A stretch of DNA of 64,000 nt from Candidatus Altimarinota bacterium. GTDB lineage: Bacteria; Patescibacteriota; Gracilibacteria; BD1-5; UBA2023. Under the pieces are notes generated by a model that saw only the letters and a program-made list of their open reading frames with translations, searched no databases and was not told the DNA's origin. Location: the NCBI GenBank assembly GCA_028685185.1, contig JAQUEK010000003.1, positions 62,001 to 126,000 of the forward strand, written 5' to 3'. The position numbers were made by a program, and so were the translations under genes. This document shows, piece by piece, positions 21,572 through 31,958 of this stretch (the first letter of the stretch is position 1; the number at the start of each line of letters is the position of its first letter).

Positions 21572-21844
21572 ATGCCAAATACTTCGTCTGCAAAAAAGGC
21601 TTTAAGACAAAACGTAACTGCGAGATCAAGAAATAAACATTTCTCTGCTCTATATAAAGAAACAGTTAAAGGTTTAGAAAAAGCAATTAAGAACAATTCA
21701 GTTGAAGAAGCTAAGACTTTACTTTCAAAAGTTTATTCTTCTATTGATAAATTAGTGAAAAAAAATATAATCCACCCAAACAACGGATCAAGAAAAAAAT
21801 CCAAGTTTGCTAAATTAGCAAAAAGCTTATCTTTAAAATCATAA
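21572..21844 (+). CDS. rpsT: Ribosomal protein S20
   Basis: 90 residues, basic and helical. The N-terminal SSAKKALRQNVTARSRNKHF and the C-terminal HPNNGSRKKSKFAKLAKSL are diagnostic for bS20, which binds 16S rRNA early in 30S assembly. The gene has no in-frame TGA, but it has very few glycines and the start lacks a Shine-Dalgarno sequence, so it is a native gene. It leads the cluster with infC, rpmI and rplT. Confidence 0.95.
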   Translation: MPNTSSAKKALRQNVTARSRNKHFSALYKETVKGLEKAIKNNSVEEAKTLLSKVYSSIDKLVKKNIIHPNNGSRKKSKFAKLAKSLSLKS

Positions 21845-21847
21845 TTA

Positions 21848-22360
21848 ATGGCTCAAAAAGGAAAACGAATTAACGAAGATATCAGAAGCGACAAGATTAA
21901 CGTTATAAGTGCGACTTGAGAACAATTGTGAATAATGTCTTTAGATAAAGCTCTACAGTTTGCAACTGAAGCTGAAATGGATTTAGTTGAGGTGAGCGAG
22001 CAGGATTGAGTCGTTTTGGCAAAAATAATGGATTACTGAAAATTCTTATTCAAGCAACAGAAAAATATCTCAAAGAGCAAAAGTCATTCTAAGAAAAGTG
22101 AATTGAAAACTATAAGGCTTACTTATAAGATTTGAGATCATGACTTAGAGATAAGAAAGAATCAGGCCCTTAAGTTTGCAAAGGATGGTCATCCGCTCAA
22201 AATAACTTTAATGTTAAGATGAAGGGAGAACCAATATGAAGCTTTAGCACAAGAGAAGATAAAAGAGTTTATACAAGGTTTGGACGAATTCTATAAAGTC
22301 GAATGAAGAATAGCAAAAACCTGAACAACATTTAATATAATGTTAAATCTAAAAAAATAA
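21848..22360 (+). CDS. infC: Translation initiation factor IF-3
   Basis: 170 residues, N- and C-domains joined by a Lys/Ser-rich helix. KRINEDIRSDKINVIS and SLDKALQFATEAEMDLVEVSE define the N-domain; TIRLTYKIGDHDLEIRKNQALKFAKDGHPLKITLMLRGRE marks the C-domain that contacts 16S rRNA. IF-3 prevents premature 50S joining and checks the start codon. The usual AUU start, a known self-control device, is replaced here by ATG. Gene order infC-rpmI-rplT is the common bacterial one; S20 in front is unusual. Confidence 0.96.
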
Positions 22361-22383
22361 TAAATTATAATTAATAAATTTTT

Positions 22384-22581
22384 ATGAAAGCAAAGACCCA
22401 CTCTTGAGCAAAGAAAAGAGTAAAAATCACTTGAACATGAAAATACGTTCTAGCTAAATCTTGCAAGAGACACCTTTTGTCTGACAAATCAAAAAAGGCT
22501 AAAGGAAGAAATAAATACGGTCAAATCGTATCAACTGCTATGCACAGGGAAATGAAACAATGTCTACCAAATGGTCTATAA
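22384..22581 (+). CDS. rpmI: Ribosomal protein L35
   Basis: 65 residues. KAKTHSGAKKRVKITGTGKY and the HLLSDKSKKAKGR stretch are typical of bL35, which packs into the 50S subunit near 23S rRNA domains. Gly residues at 8, 17 and 19 are TGA. Lies between infC and rplT. Confidence 0.95.
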
Positions 22582-22636
22582 AGTAAAGACGCAGTGTATT
22601 ACGTCTCAACAATAACTAAATATTAATAATAAAATT

Positions 22637-22981
22637 ATGACAAGAGTAAAAAGAGGTCTACAGACTCACAAAAGACATAAAAACCTTATAGCGAAAGTAA
22701 AAGGTTTCAGAATGATGAATGGTAATGTTTTTTCAAGGGCTAAGAATGCACTTGCAAAAGCTTGAACTAATGCATATATCTGAAGAAAGCTTAAGAAAAG
22801 GGATTTCAGAAGCTTATGGACAATAAGGATAAACAATGCTGCAAGAGAACTTTGAATGACTTATTCAACTTTCATACATGCATTGAATGTAAAGCAAGTT
22901 AAGCTTGATAGGAAAGTTCTATCAAACCTTGCAATCGCTAATCCAGAAATCTTCAAGAATATCGTTGATTTCGTAAAATAA
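22637..22981 (+). CDS. rplT: Ribosomal protein L20
   Basis: 114 residues with the basic N-terminal tail (TRVKRGLQTHKRHKNLIAKV) and globular part ([25 protein letters not shown]) of bL20, needed for 50S assembly. In many bacteria L20 represses its own operon. Ends the operon; a strong terminator follows at once. Confidence 0.96.
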
Positions 22982-22996
22982 TAGAATCAAAACAAA

Positions 22997-23031
22997 GTAG
23001 AGATACGATTAATCGTATCTCTACTTTTTTA
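22997..23031 (+). terminator. Intrinsic terminator of the infC-rpmI-rplT operon
   Basis: GTAGAGATACG, loop ATTAAT, CGTATCTCTAC, then T7. The stem resembles the hairpin at 58351 and the palindrome at 14632. Confidence 0.92.
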
Positions 23032-23109
23032 TTTGTAAAAGATTAAATATTTGTATAATTAAATAAAAAAACACAAACCAAGACAAATTCTAGAAAGGGG
23101 GTGAAGAAA

Positions 23110-23361
23110 ATGCTGAAAATTTACATTTCCGAAGTAAGGGATAGTGCAAAGACATTGGATGAATTCAATATCAGCTTCAAAGATAATGATATGTTCTGGT
23201 GTCATCACTGCAAAAGGATTTATTTTTATGCAAATATCTATCTCAATGAGGGCAAATGTCTGACTTGTGAAAGATATAAATTCGTTCCTCTATCACTGTT
23301 TTCTTTTTTGAATAATTTTCCAGACAAGCCTAAAGAAGGAGATAAATATGTCCCGAAATAA
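23110..23361 (+). CDS. Small zinc-ribbon-like protein in the standard code
   Basis: 83 residues from the ATG at 23110, preceded by a strong Shine-Dalgarno (AAAGGGGGTG) at the right distance; a GTG at 23101 lies inside that site and is less likely to be the start. WCHHCKR and KCLTCER give two C-x2-C pairs 18 residues apart, probably one zinc site. No in-frame TGA occurs and both glycines are GGC or GGA. Terminators on both sides isolate it from the recoded genes around it. With the ribosome binding site, this suggests transfer from a standard-code organism. Function unknown. Confidence 0.75.
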   Translation: MLKIYISEVRDSAKTLDEFNISFKDNDMFWCHHCKRIYFYANIYLNEGKCLTCERYKFVPLSLFSFLNNFPDKPKEGDKYVPK

Positions 23362-23392
23362 AAAAATTTTCATTTTTTTCTTATGCAAATAT

Positions 23393-23423
23393 AATGTGGG
23401 TTATAACTAACCCACATTTTTTT
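23393..23423 (+). terminator. Intrinsic terminator after the 23110 gene
   Basis: AATGTGGGTTA, loop TAAC, with the complementary arm ending in T7. It abuts the start of the next gene at 23424. Confidence 0.88.
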
Positions 23424-24353
23424 ATGCTAAATAAAACATTTTACGAAAGGATATGAAAAATCTATTGAAATGATGATATCAAGATAGTTCTGAAGTGATT
23501 TGATTCAGAAAGAGTGACATCATTCCGAGTAAATACTTTGAAATCTGATAAAAATGAGATAGAAGCATTTATGGATGAAAATAAAATAAGCTTCAAGACT
23601 TTGGATTTTTTAAAGGGAGCTTACATTATAGATAAGAGTAATGAATTTTTCCTTAAATGATCCAAGATGTTTTATGATTGAAAGATTTATGTACAATGAA
23701 TCGCAAGCCTGATCCCTTGAATGATTTTGGATCCTAGATCAGGAGAGAAGATTTTGGATGTAACAGCTGCACCTGGATCAAAAACAACCCAAATGTGCGC
23801 TTTGATGGATAACAGATGAGAGATAGCTGCATGTGAGCAGAATCAGATCAGATTCGACAAGCTAGCATATAATATAAAGCTCCAATGATGCAATATAATC
23901 AAAATGCTCAAAATGGATGCCAATAAGCTTAAAGATAAGATTCCATGATTATACTTCGATAAGATTCTTTTTGATGCTCCATGTAGCGCTGAATGAAGAA
24001 TAAATCTCAAGAATGAAAAATCTTACTGATTCTGGTCTGTTGAAAACATATCAAAAAAGCAGAAAATCCAGCTGGAAATATTCGAGAACATAATCCCTCT
24101 GCTTAAAGTCTGATGACAGCTTGTTTATTCGACTTGTACACTTGCACCTGAAGAGAATGAAGAAATCATCGATATGGTCTGCAGGAAATACGGTTTTGAA
24201 ATCATGGATATAGATTTGAATTTTGAGTTTGCAAGACCTTGAATAAAGGAATTCTCATGAAACGAATATTGCGATGATATTTCAAAAACAGTCAGGATAT
24301 TGCCGACAAGCGTCTGCGAAGGTTTTTATGTTGCAAATCTGAGGAAAAAATAA
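23424..24353 (+). CDS. RsmB/NSUN-type RNA m5C methyltransferase
   Basis: 309 residues. A short N-terminal PUA-less region is followed by the SAM domain: LDVTAAPGSKTTQM (motif I), then ILFDAPCSAEG (motif IV, with the proton-handling Cys) and QLVYSTCTLAPEENE (motif VI, with the catalytic Cys). This Cys pair is the signature of the RsmB/RsmF/NSUN family that makes 5-methylcytidine in rRNA or tRNA. The start at 23424 is the only ATG in frame with the conserved body; the ATG at 23453 is out of frame. Specificity (RsmB versus RsmF) is not certain. A second family member lies at 28054. Confidence 0.9.
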
Positions 24354-24464
24354 TTTGCAAAATATGAAATTTGAATAAAATGGAGCTATGAAATCTTGAA
24401 GTGAGAATTTGACCTGGTCAAATTCTTTTTTAATAAGGAAATCTTAATTTTTAATTTAATTAAT

Positions 24465-25523
24465 ATGTTGGACCTAAAAAAAATCGAGGCTGCAATAAAC
24501 CAGATAGCTGCAGAGAAGAAAATTGACAGACAGAAGCTTGTGGAAATAATAGAACAAGCTATAAAAACCGCTTATAAGAAAGATTACGGAAGCAAAGATA
24601 CTAATGTGAATGTCACTCTTGATCTTCCAAACGAATCGATGGAAATCACAGTTGAAAAGACTATAGTGGAAACCGTTGAAAATCCAAATATTGAAATTTC
24701 TTTAGCAGATCTGTGAGATGATGCTTCTGAATTCTCTCTTTGAGATACTGTTGAGATTGATGTCACTGATGAGATACTTGCAAATGAGGAATGATTCTGA
24801 CGTATCGCTTCACAAGCTGCAAGACAGGTGATAATCCAGAAAATCCAAGAATCTGAAAAAGAAAAAATCTACAATCTATTCAAGAATAAGGAATGAACAA
24901 TCGTTAACCTTAAGATAGAATTGGTTGAAAAGAATAAGGTTATACTTGATTACAACGGTAATCAGATAGTCCTACCTAAATCAGAGCAGGTGAGCAAGGA
25001 TAAATATGTTCCAGGACAAAGAATCTATGTATATGTATGAAAAGTTGAAGAAGATTCAGTTCTATGACCAAGAGTAATATTAACAAGAAAAGATAAGAGC
25101 CTTGTTTTGAAATTATTTGAAATGAATGCTCCAGAGCTTGAAGATGGAACTGTTGAAGTTATAAGGATAGCAAGAATCCCTGGATTCAAGACTAAGATCA
25201 TAGTCGGTTCTGAATATGAGGAAGTTGATCCAGCATGAAGCCTTATCTGACCTAAGTGAATAAGGGTGAAAGCTGTTGTTGACGAACTTTTCTGAGAAAA
25301 GGTTGATATAATCAATTATACAGATGATATCAAAGAGCTTATAAGAAAATCTCTAAGTCCTGCTCAGGTTGCTGATGTTAAGGTTGACACTAAGACAAAA
25401 GAAGCGATATGTTATGTTCTTCCAGATGAAAAACTTAAAGCAGTATGAAAATGATGAGCAAATGTAAACCTTGCTTCCGAATTGACTTGATATAGAATAA
25501 CTATAGTTTCAGGAGATGAATAA
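24465..25523 (+). CDS. nusA: Transcription termination/antitermination factor NusA
   Basis: 352 residues, N-terminal RNA-polymerase-binding domain (1-125), S1 domain (about 130-195) and two KH domains (for example AGSLIGPKGIRVKAVVDELFGEKVDII, where the GxxG loop uses a TGA glycine). NusA promotes pausing and modulates intrinsic termination and antitermination. The acidic repeats seen at the C-terminus in enteric bacteria are absent, as in most lineages. It begins a run nusA-rplI-ruvX-uppS-smpB with short gaps. Confidence 0.95.
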
Positions 25524-25542
25524 TTTTTAACCTGTATCGATT

Positions 25543-26010
25543 ATGACAGTTGAAAAGCTTAAGATACAAATGCTTAAGAGAGTTGCATGAATAGGTAAGG
25601 AATGAGAGATTGTCGAAGTCAGCTATTCCCAGGCAAAAAATTATCTTATTCCGAAATGACTTGCAAAGCTTGTTTCGAAAGAACAGGTTGAGGCTCTAGA
25701 AAAGAAAAAGGATAATCAGGTGAAAAATCTGAAAAGCCTTATTTATAATAGGCATAAGATAGCTGAAAGCTTAAATTGAAAAGAAATAATATTCCAAGCG
25801 AAATGATCCGGAGATAAGATATTCTGAGGTATCCAAGAATTGGATATAATAGAGAGGCTTAATAAGGAATTCGGAATAAAATTCGATAAGAAACATGTTA
25901 TATTACCAGATTGACACCATCTAAAGAAAGTATGAAAATATGATATAAAATTGAATCTGTGAACTGATGTTTATGTTAAGATTATTTTAGACTTAAGGGT
26001 CATATCATAG
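25543..26010 (+). CDS. rplI: Ribosomal protein L9
   Basis: 155 residues. [36 protein letters not shown] is the conserved N-domain of bL9; the long connecting helix (about 42-75) and C-domain follow. It contacts 23S rRNA near the L1 stalk and helps keep reading frame. Many CPR genomes lack L9, so its presence is worth noting. The stop TAG is directly joined to the next ATG. Confidence 0.92.
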
Positions 26011-26403
26011 ATGAATTATCTCGGAATAGATTATTGAACCAGAAAAATCTGATTGGCTATAAATGTCGAGAATATTTCTGTGCCATTAAAAATCATAGAG
26101 AATAAAAGTGCAGTAGATCAAATCAAACAAATTGTGAATGATAGGAAAATCGATCAGATAATAATCTGAATTGCTGATCATGTTAATTGAAGGGAATCGG
26201 ATCATTCAAGAAGAATAAAAAGCTTTTCAGGTATATTAAGGAAAGATATATGAATCGATGTCATATTCCATGATGAGAGATTCAGTTCATTTGAAGCTAA
26301 AACCAGCATGGAGAATATCTGAATGAAAAAATTCGATTCCAAAAGACTTGATGATGTGGCGGCATGTATAATATTGCAGAGCTACTTAGACTCTAAAATT
26401 TAA
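26011..26403 (+). CDS. ruvX: YqgF/RuvX-type RNase H-fold nuclease
   Basis: 130 residues. YLGIDYGTRKIGLAI at the N-terminus gives the first catalytic Asp; IIGIADHVNG, VIFHDERFSS (Glu) and LDDVAACIILQSYL (Asp) complete the RNase H-like site. In E. coli this family processes the 16S rRNA 5' end and has been called a Holliday-junction resolvase. Starts directly after the rplI stop codon. Confidence 0.9.
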
Positions 26404-26422
26404 TTTATAAAGCGTACCTGAT

Positions 26423-27124
26423 ATGCATATTTGATTTATAATGGACTGAAACAGGAGATGGGCAGAAAAAAGGTGAATGCTTAAATATCTATGACATGAT
26501 AAAGGTGCTGATAAGATGGAGGAGATCGTCGATCTTTGTCTGAAGGAATGAATAGAATATGTCAGCATATGGGCTTTGGCTAAGAAGAATCTTGAAAGGT
26601 CAAGCGAGGAATTGAATCATCTTTTCACTCTTCTTAGGAAGAAAATCATATCTATGAAGAAGAAATATATAGAAAACTGAATAAGATTTGAAACTGTCTG
26701 AAATCTTGAGCTTCTTCCTACGGATATAAAGGAGATATTGCTTGATCTGCAGGATGCAACTAAGGATTGAAGCAAAATCACCTTCATACTTGCAATGGCA
26801 TATGGATGACAGGATGAAATCGTAAGATGAGTGAAGACATATCTCAAGGAGAATATCGATAAGATTAATCCGGAGAATATAGATTCTATAATTGATAATC
26901 TCGATGAGAAGCTTTTCGCAAATTATCTGGATACCGGTAAATATCCGCCACCTGACCTTATCGTAAGAACATGATGAGATATCAGATTAAGCTGATATTT
27001 CTTATATCAGTCAGAATATAGCGAATATTATTTCACTCCTACATTTTGGCCGGATTTCGATGATAATGAATTCTATAAAGCTCTGGATTCACTTAAGAAT
27101 GCTAAAAGGAATTTCTGAAAATAA
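26423..27124 (+). CDS. uppS: Undecaprenyl diphosphate synthase (cis-prenyltransferase)
   Basis: 233 residues. HIGFIMDGNRRWAEKRG carries the catalytic Asp and the start of the phosphate-binding loop; HDKGADKM, VSIWALAKKNLERS and, near the C-terminus, DLIVRTGGDIRLSGYFLYQSEYSE are the other family motifs. It adds isopentenyl units to farnesyl diphosphate to make the lipid carrier for cell-wall polymers, which fits with LCP, PBP1A, PAP2 and MurI in this window. The substituted GRLSGYF (usually RLSNFLLWQ) is a little divergent. Confidence 0.93.
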
Positions 27125-27166
27125 TCAAATCAAGATCTCATATAATAATCTGATTAAATCTCATAT

Positions 27167-27640
27167 ATGGATAAGAAAAACATTAAAACTGAATCATTGC
27201 TTCTGAATAAGAAAGCCTTGTTCGATTATGAATTAATAAGACAGTTTGAGGCTTCAATGGAGCTTTTATGACATGAGGTGAAAAGCATCAAAGCATGACA
27301 TATAAATCTGAAATGAAGTTTCATAACCATAAGGGAATGAACCCTTTTCGTGCAAAAATTTCACGTTTCACCATATACGATGCTTCCGAATAAGACAATA
27401 GTAGATCCGCTAAGGGAAAGGAAACTTTTCCTACATAAAAGCGATATCTTGTTTTTGGATCAGAAGCTGAAGGAAAAATGATTTACACTTATACCTGTTG
27501 AAGTTTATCTTAAATGAAATCTCATAAAAATGAGAATCGCATTGGCAAAATGAAAAAAGCTTTATGAGAAAAAACAGGTCATGAAAGAAAGGGAAATAGA
27601 TAAGCAAGCGAAAATAGATGCTTCTAAATTCTTAAGATAA
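27167..27640 (+). CDS. smpB: SsrA-binding protein SmpB
   Basis: 157 residues. [45 protein letters not shown] and PVEVYLKGNLIKMRIALAKGKKLYEKK are diagnostic. SmpB carries tmRNA to stalled ribosomes in trans-translation; the C-terminal basic tail (KQVMKEREIDKQAKIDASKFLR) reaches the mRNA channel. With UGA reassigned, tmRNA is still needed for broken messages. The tmRNA gene is not in the window. Confidence 0.95.
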
Positions 27641-27649
27641 TCATTGCAT

Positions 27650-28072
27650 ATGGATGATAAGCCAAGATGAGTGACATTATGATGAGAGAACAACAAGAAA
27701 GCCTTAAGATATATCGAGCTTGAAAGGTCAATTGCAGCTAATTCTGATAATATACATGATATCATCAGTGTTTCCCAGGAAAAATATAAGAATCCCCAAT
27801 TATATGTGGCAGATGAGGAAATTCCTGAATTGAACTGAATAGGTATCTCTTACCTGAAACTTCAATCTATAAGGAAAAGATTCAAAGAAGTGAAAGACAG
27901 AAGATTAAAGATGCTTGAGCTCATATTGAAATATGCACAGAAAGATAAAAAAGACAACATCAGAAAGCGAGAGGATTTCGATATTGTCTTATTGCCGCAT
28001 GAATTCATGATACTTTCGGATATGATTATAATAGATAAGAATAACAACTTTATATGAATGAGAAATTTATAG
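27650..28072 (+). CDS. Small unknown helical protein
   Basis: 140 residues. The beginning (DDKPRGVTLGGENNKKALRYIELERSIAANS) is polar; the middle is a Lys/Arg-rich helix (LQSIRKRFKEVKDRRLKMLELILKYAQKDKKDN). Two glycines near residue 10 come from adjacent TGA codons. The last 19 bases overlap the start of the m5C methylase gene, which suggests translational coupling. I do not recognise a family; a nucleic-acid-binding role is possible from its charge only. Confidence 0.65.
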
Positions 28073-29409
28073 AATATTTCAGAAAAAACTTCTTCGAAAA
28101 TGAAGATGAATTGAAGATTTTTCTCTCAAGCCTTTCAAAGCATCTTAAAAAGACGATCAGGGTCAATACAAATAAGATATGATCAGATGAGCTTGTAGAA
28201 AGGATGAAAAACCTATGATATGATCTGAACCCGACTTTTTCCAAGAATGTATTTTATATTGAAAGATGAGAGAATTTCGATGAGATAGAAAGAAGGCTTT
28301 GATTCAGTTTGGAACATCTTATGTGATATTTTTACATTCAGGAGCTTTGAGCCAGTTCAAGCGTGTTTTATCTGTCAGATTGAGTTGTGGATAAAAAACC
28401 GTATCTGATTCTGGATATGGCGTCAAGTCCAGGATGAAAAACCACTCAACTTGCTGAATTCTATCCTAACAGCTTTATAGTTGCCAATGAATTCAGTCGA
28501 GACAGGACAGCTCAGCTTATTGCAAACATAGAAAGGATGTGAAATGAAAACATTTGAATAACATGCTACAACTGACAATTCATATGAAGATTGACTGAAA
28601 CTTTCGATAAGATACTTCTCGATGCGCCTTGCAGCTGAGAATGAATATGATTCAAAGCGATTGAAACTTTGAGATATTGGAATCTGAAAAATGTTAAGAA
28701 AATTGCCGATCTGCAGGAAAAGCTTTTCGAATCATGACTGAATGCTTTGAAGGTGTGATGAGAGATGCTTTATAGCACATGTACGATGAATAAGATAGAA
28801 GACGAATGAGTTGTAGGGAATATAATGAACAAATATCCAGGAAGCTTTGAAATAAGCTTTGAAAAAAGATTCTGGCCCCATATAGACAACACCTGATGAT
28901 TTTTCGTCTGCAGGATAAAGAAGCTTAGCAGTATCGATTACAGATTTTCCCCTAAGTTCGAGCTTTGCAATGAGGATATCAAGGAACTTTCAAACAATGA
29001 TAGAAGGATAATCGAGAAATTCAGCAAGGAAAAATGATTGGATCTGGAAAATCATTCATTATTGAATTATAAATGAGAGATCCTAGCTATGAAAAGCGGA
29101 AATTCCTATAAGGAGATCCAAAAAAGGCTTTATTTCATAAGGCTATGAAAGAAAATCGGAAAAATCGAAAAATGAGAATTCACACCGAATTATTATCTAT
29201 GAAGGGATTTCGAATTAGCTAAAGTTCAGAAATACGATATAAAAGATCAGATGGAACTTGATAATTTTTTAAGATGAATGGAGATATGAGAAAATCTCAA
29301 AGATTGAATCGTGCAGATTAGATTCGATAATATTAATATCTGATTGGGCTTTGCTTCAAATAGCTGAAGAATCAAGAATATCTTCCCTAAGCTATGGCTA
29401 AGGAAATAA
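28054..29409 (+). CDS. rsmF: RsmF-like 16S rRNA m5C methyltransferase
   Basis: 451 residues. Catalytic core: LILDMASSPGGKTTQLAEF (motif I), ILLDAPCSGEGIG (motif IV Cys) and EMLYSTCTMNKIEDE (motif VI Cys). A long C-terminal part (about 300-451) with PUA-like features (RGMEIGENLKDGIVQIRF) fits RsmF/YebU rather than RsmB. RsmF methylates C1407 of 16S rRNA in E. coli. The start overlaps the previous gene. With the 23424 gene, the window contains two family members. Confidence 0.88.
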
Positions 29410-29467
29410 TTTTTTGATTTCTGAGATAAATAATTATAATCCATCCGTTTAAAACTACCAAAAAACC

Positions 29468-30067
29468 ATGTTAGAAAAAATAATATCAGCTGATATATGA
29501 TTATTGAAATTCATACAATCATTTGTCGATCCTGATAATGGCATTCAGGTTGAAATAATAAAGCTTTTGTCTGATTTCTGAGTGATTCTTGTCGTAATCC
29601 TTTTGATATGACTTTGGATATATGGAGTCTACAAGAAAAAAGATATATTCAAGGAAAACGCACTGATGATATTCTATTCGATAGCATTCAGCTTCCTCAT
29701 ATATGTTATATTGAACCTATGATTGCCGTTAAGACCGAGACCTGAAACTGTTTCTGCTATCAGGCCATTGGTTGACCATCTTCCTGATAATTCATTTCCT
29801 TCATGACATGCTATTTTCGCTTGAGCTTCGATATTTGCAAGCTATTTCTTCTCTAAGAGATGTGTATTTTCAGTTCTTGTCATTTTTTCATTCCTTATGC
29901 TTATTTCCAGGATAATGGTCTGAATACATTATCCGACTGATATTTTCGTATGACTGATAATCTGAATGATCTGAGCTTTTTTTGTCTATAAGAATAAGGA
30001 TAGCGGAATCTTCAAGAAATATCTTTTACCTTTCCCTATAAAAATCGCTAAATTTATAAAATTATAA
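29468..30067 (+). CDS. PAP2-type membrane phosphatase
   Basis: 199 residues with about five membrane helices. The three PAP2 motifs are present: LRPRPE (K/R-x6-RP type, near residue 84), NSFPSGHAI and SRIMVGIHYPTDI, which bring the Arg and two catalytic His residues together outside the membrane. Such enzymes recycle undecaprenyl diphosphate or dephosphorylate phosphatidic-acid-like lipids. Close to uppS and the wall genes, a lipid-carrier role is plausible. The dedA-type gene follows 8 bases later. Confidence 0.88.
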
Positions 30068-30075
30068 TATAGAAT

Positions 30076-30669
30076 ATGGATCATTACCTGCAGATTGTTT
30101 TGGATTTTTTCGGATGATTGGATTATACTTCTATCACTTTTCTGATGGCATTGGAATCGAGTATTTTTCCAGTTCCTTCTGAAGCTGTGATGATACCAGC
30201 ATGATACCTGGTTGCATCCTGAAAGCTTAATATGTTTTTGGTCATACTTTCTTGAACTGTATGAAGCGTTTTAGGTGCTACACTTAATTATTTCATACTT
30301 GGACAGCTTATCTGAAAACCATTTTTATTGAAATACTGAAAATATATCCTCATAAAAGAAAAAGATTATCACAAGGCTGAAAAGCTTTTTCTTACAAATG
30401 ATAAGCTTTATACTTTTGTATGAAGACTTATCCCTGTTATACGCCATGTGATATCCATCCCTGCCTGAATATTTAAGATGAATTTTCCTATATTCACATT
30501 TATAACTGCATTATGAGCTTGACTATGGTGTACTGTACTTACACTTTTCTGATATTATTTCTGAGATGATATAATATCAATGGTTGAAAAATATACGAAG
30601 TTCATATGAATAATGTGAATTATTTTTGTCGCAAGCTATATTTTCAAGAATTTCTACAGAAAAAAATAA
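30076..30669 (+). CDS. DedA-family membrane protein
   Basis: 197 residues with four or five membrane helices. ESSIFPVPSEAVMIPAGYL and the GRLIPVIRHVISIPAGIFKM motif with conserved Arg are diagnostic for DedA (VTT/SNARE-associated) proteins. Recent work shows such proteins flip undecaprenyl phosphate or related lipids across the membrane. Downstream of a PAP2 phosphatase, it may form a lipid-recycling pair. A second, more distant VTT relative is encoded at 50214. Confidence 0.9.
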
Positions 30670-30671
30670 GG

Positions 30672-30699
30672 TTGACTTATTCATTATTTTCAATATAAA
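30672..30699 (+). promoter_or_regulatory. Promoter before the 30731 gene
   Basis: TTGACT (30672-30677), 16 bases, TATAAA (30694-30699). It overlaps the left arm of the terminator hairpin of dedA, so termination of one unit and initiation of the next share DNA. Confidence 0.6.
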
Positions 30700-30724
30700 A
30701 AACTTATAGCAATATAAGTTTTTT
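30697..30724 (+). terminator. Intrinsic terminator after the DedA-family gene
   Basis: AAAAAACTTATA, loop GCAA, TATAAGTTTTTT, 27 bases past the stop. Confidence 0.85.
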
Positions 30725-30730
30725 ATCATT

Positions 30731-31864
30731 ATGATGAATAAATATTCCATTTCAAAGGAAAATATCTATCTATTGGAGAAATCATGAATAATAGAGAGGA
30801 TAAGCAGGGTAGATAAAGATGTTTTCCCTAAGATTTCATACGAGCCGAGCAAAAGCGATATTGGCGATACCATAAGATATCTTAAAGAATGAGATTTCCT
30901 TGATGGAATAAAAGGAAAGGAACAATTTCAGAACAGATATTTATCCATATTGGATTATTCTCCTGAGAGCGTATGGAAAATTAACAGATCATGAAAGGAA
31001 GAGAAAATCCCTACCAATTATGCGGAGCTTAGGATATTCCTTTGAGAATATGCATCTCATGTACTTGGTCCTGATGAGATATGGGATCATGAAAGATTCT
31101 GATTCAGGAACTGAACCGATTTTGTCACAACCGTTAGCGTGTATATAATAAACAACATATTAGATATCGAAGATTGATATACCTGGTTCAGCGATAGGTC
31201 AGGATGAGAATACAGGAAATTCAGAGTCACAAAAACAAACGATGCTGATTTCAGGGTTCATCAGGAAAACCATGATATCTGCAAAACGATAGATCCGTTT
31301 TGAAATGAAAACTGATGTAGGCCAATCGCTGTTTCTGCAAAAGACGATATAAATGCATATCATTCAGTTGAAGCATGATTTTTTTGAACTCTTCTTCGAT
31401 ATATCGATCAAATATGATTCGAACCTGAGATATTTAAAGATTGAGGAAAGGAATTGATCGCATGGATAAAGAAAAATAGGTGAATCGAGCTATCTGCTAA
31501 TGAAATTAACCCAGATGATTTGGATAATGAAATGGAGGATTTCCTTCAAAGGTTCAATTATAAGATAACAAAATTCGATTGAAATAAGATAATAAGACCA
31601 TTTTATTTCAATATTTCCTGTTCACCTTGAAACTGAGACGGTTATAGGTCATATATTTGAGATGAAGATGAGCTTATCATAGCTATCCAAAACAATGATA
31701 GGGAAGATGTTCGTATAGTATCCAGATTTTACCCTAAGGATATCGAGCATCTGATGAAATGAATCCTTTCTGATACGAAATGACCGAATCTTGATTCGAT
31801 AATCAGAATGCTTGAATTGAAACTGCTCAATAAGGATTTCAAATGATTCATTCAAGGCAGATAA
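30731..31864 (+). CDS. Unknown protein
   Basis: 377 residues, no signal peptide or membrane helix. Composition is rich in Asp, Glu, Ile and aromatic residues; stretches such as YAELRIFLGEYASHVLGPDEIWDHERFG and SCSPGNGDGYRS look structured and globular. TGA supplies about 15 glycines. Two ATG codons in tandem (30731 and 30734) are possible starts. The gene has its own promoter and terminator, so it is a single-gene unit. I cannot assign a family. Confidence 0.75.
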
Positions 31865-31882
31865 TACTAGAAAATCCCCAGT

Positions 31883-31917
31883 AAATATCCAATAATTTGT
31901 AATTATCGGATATTTTT
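31883..31917 (+). terminator. Intrinsic terminator
   Basis: AAATATCC and GGATATTT arms extended by an AT-rich inner stem with one mismatch, then T7. Confidence 0.75.
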
Positions 31918-31958
31918 TTATAATGAAGCAGTTTTTTAAATAAATATAAGGATAACAA

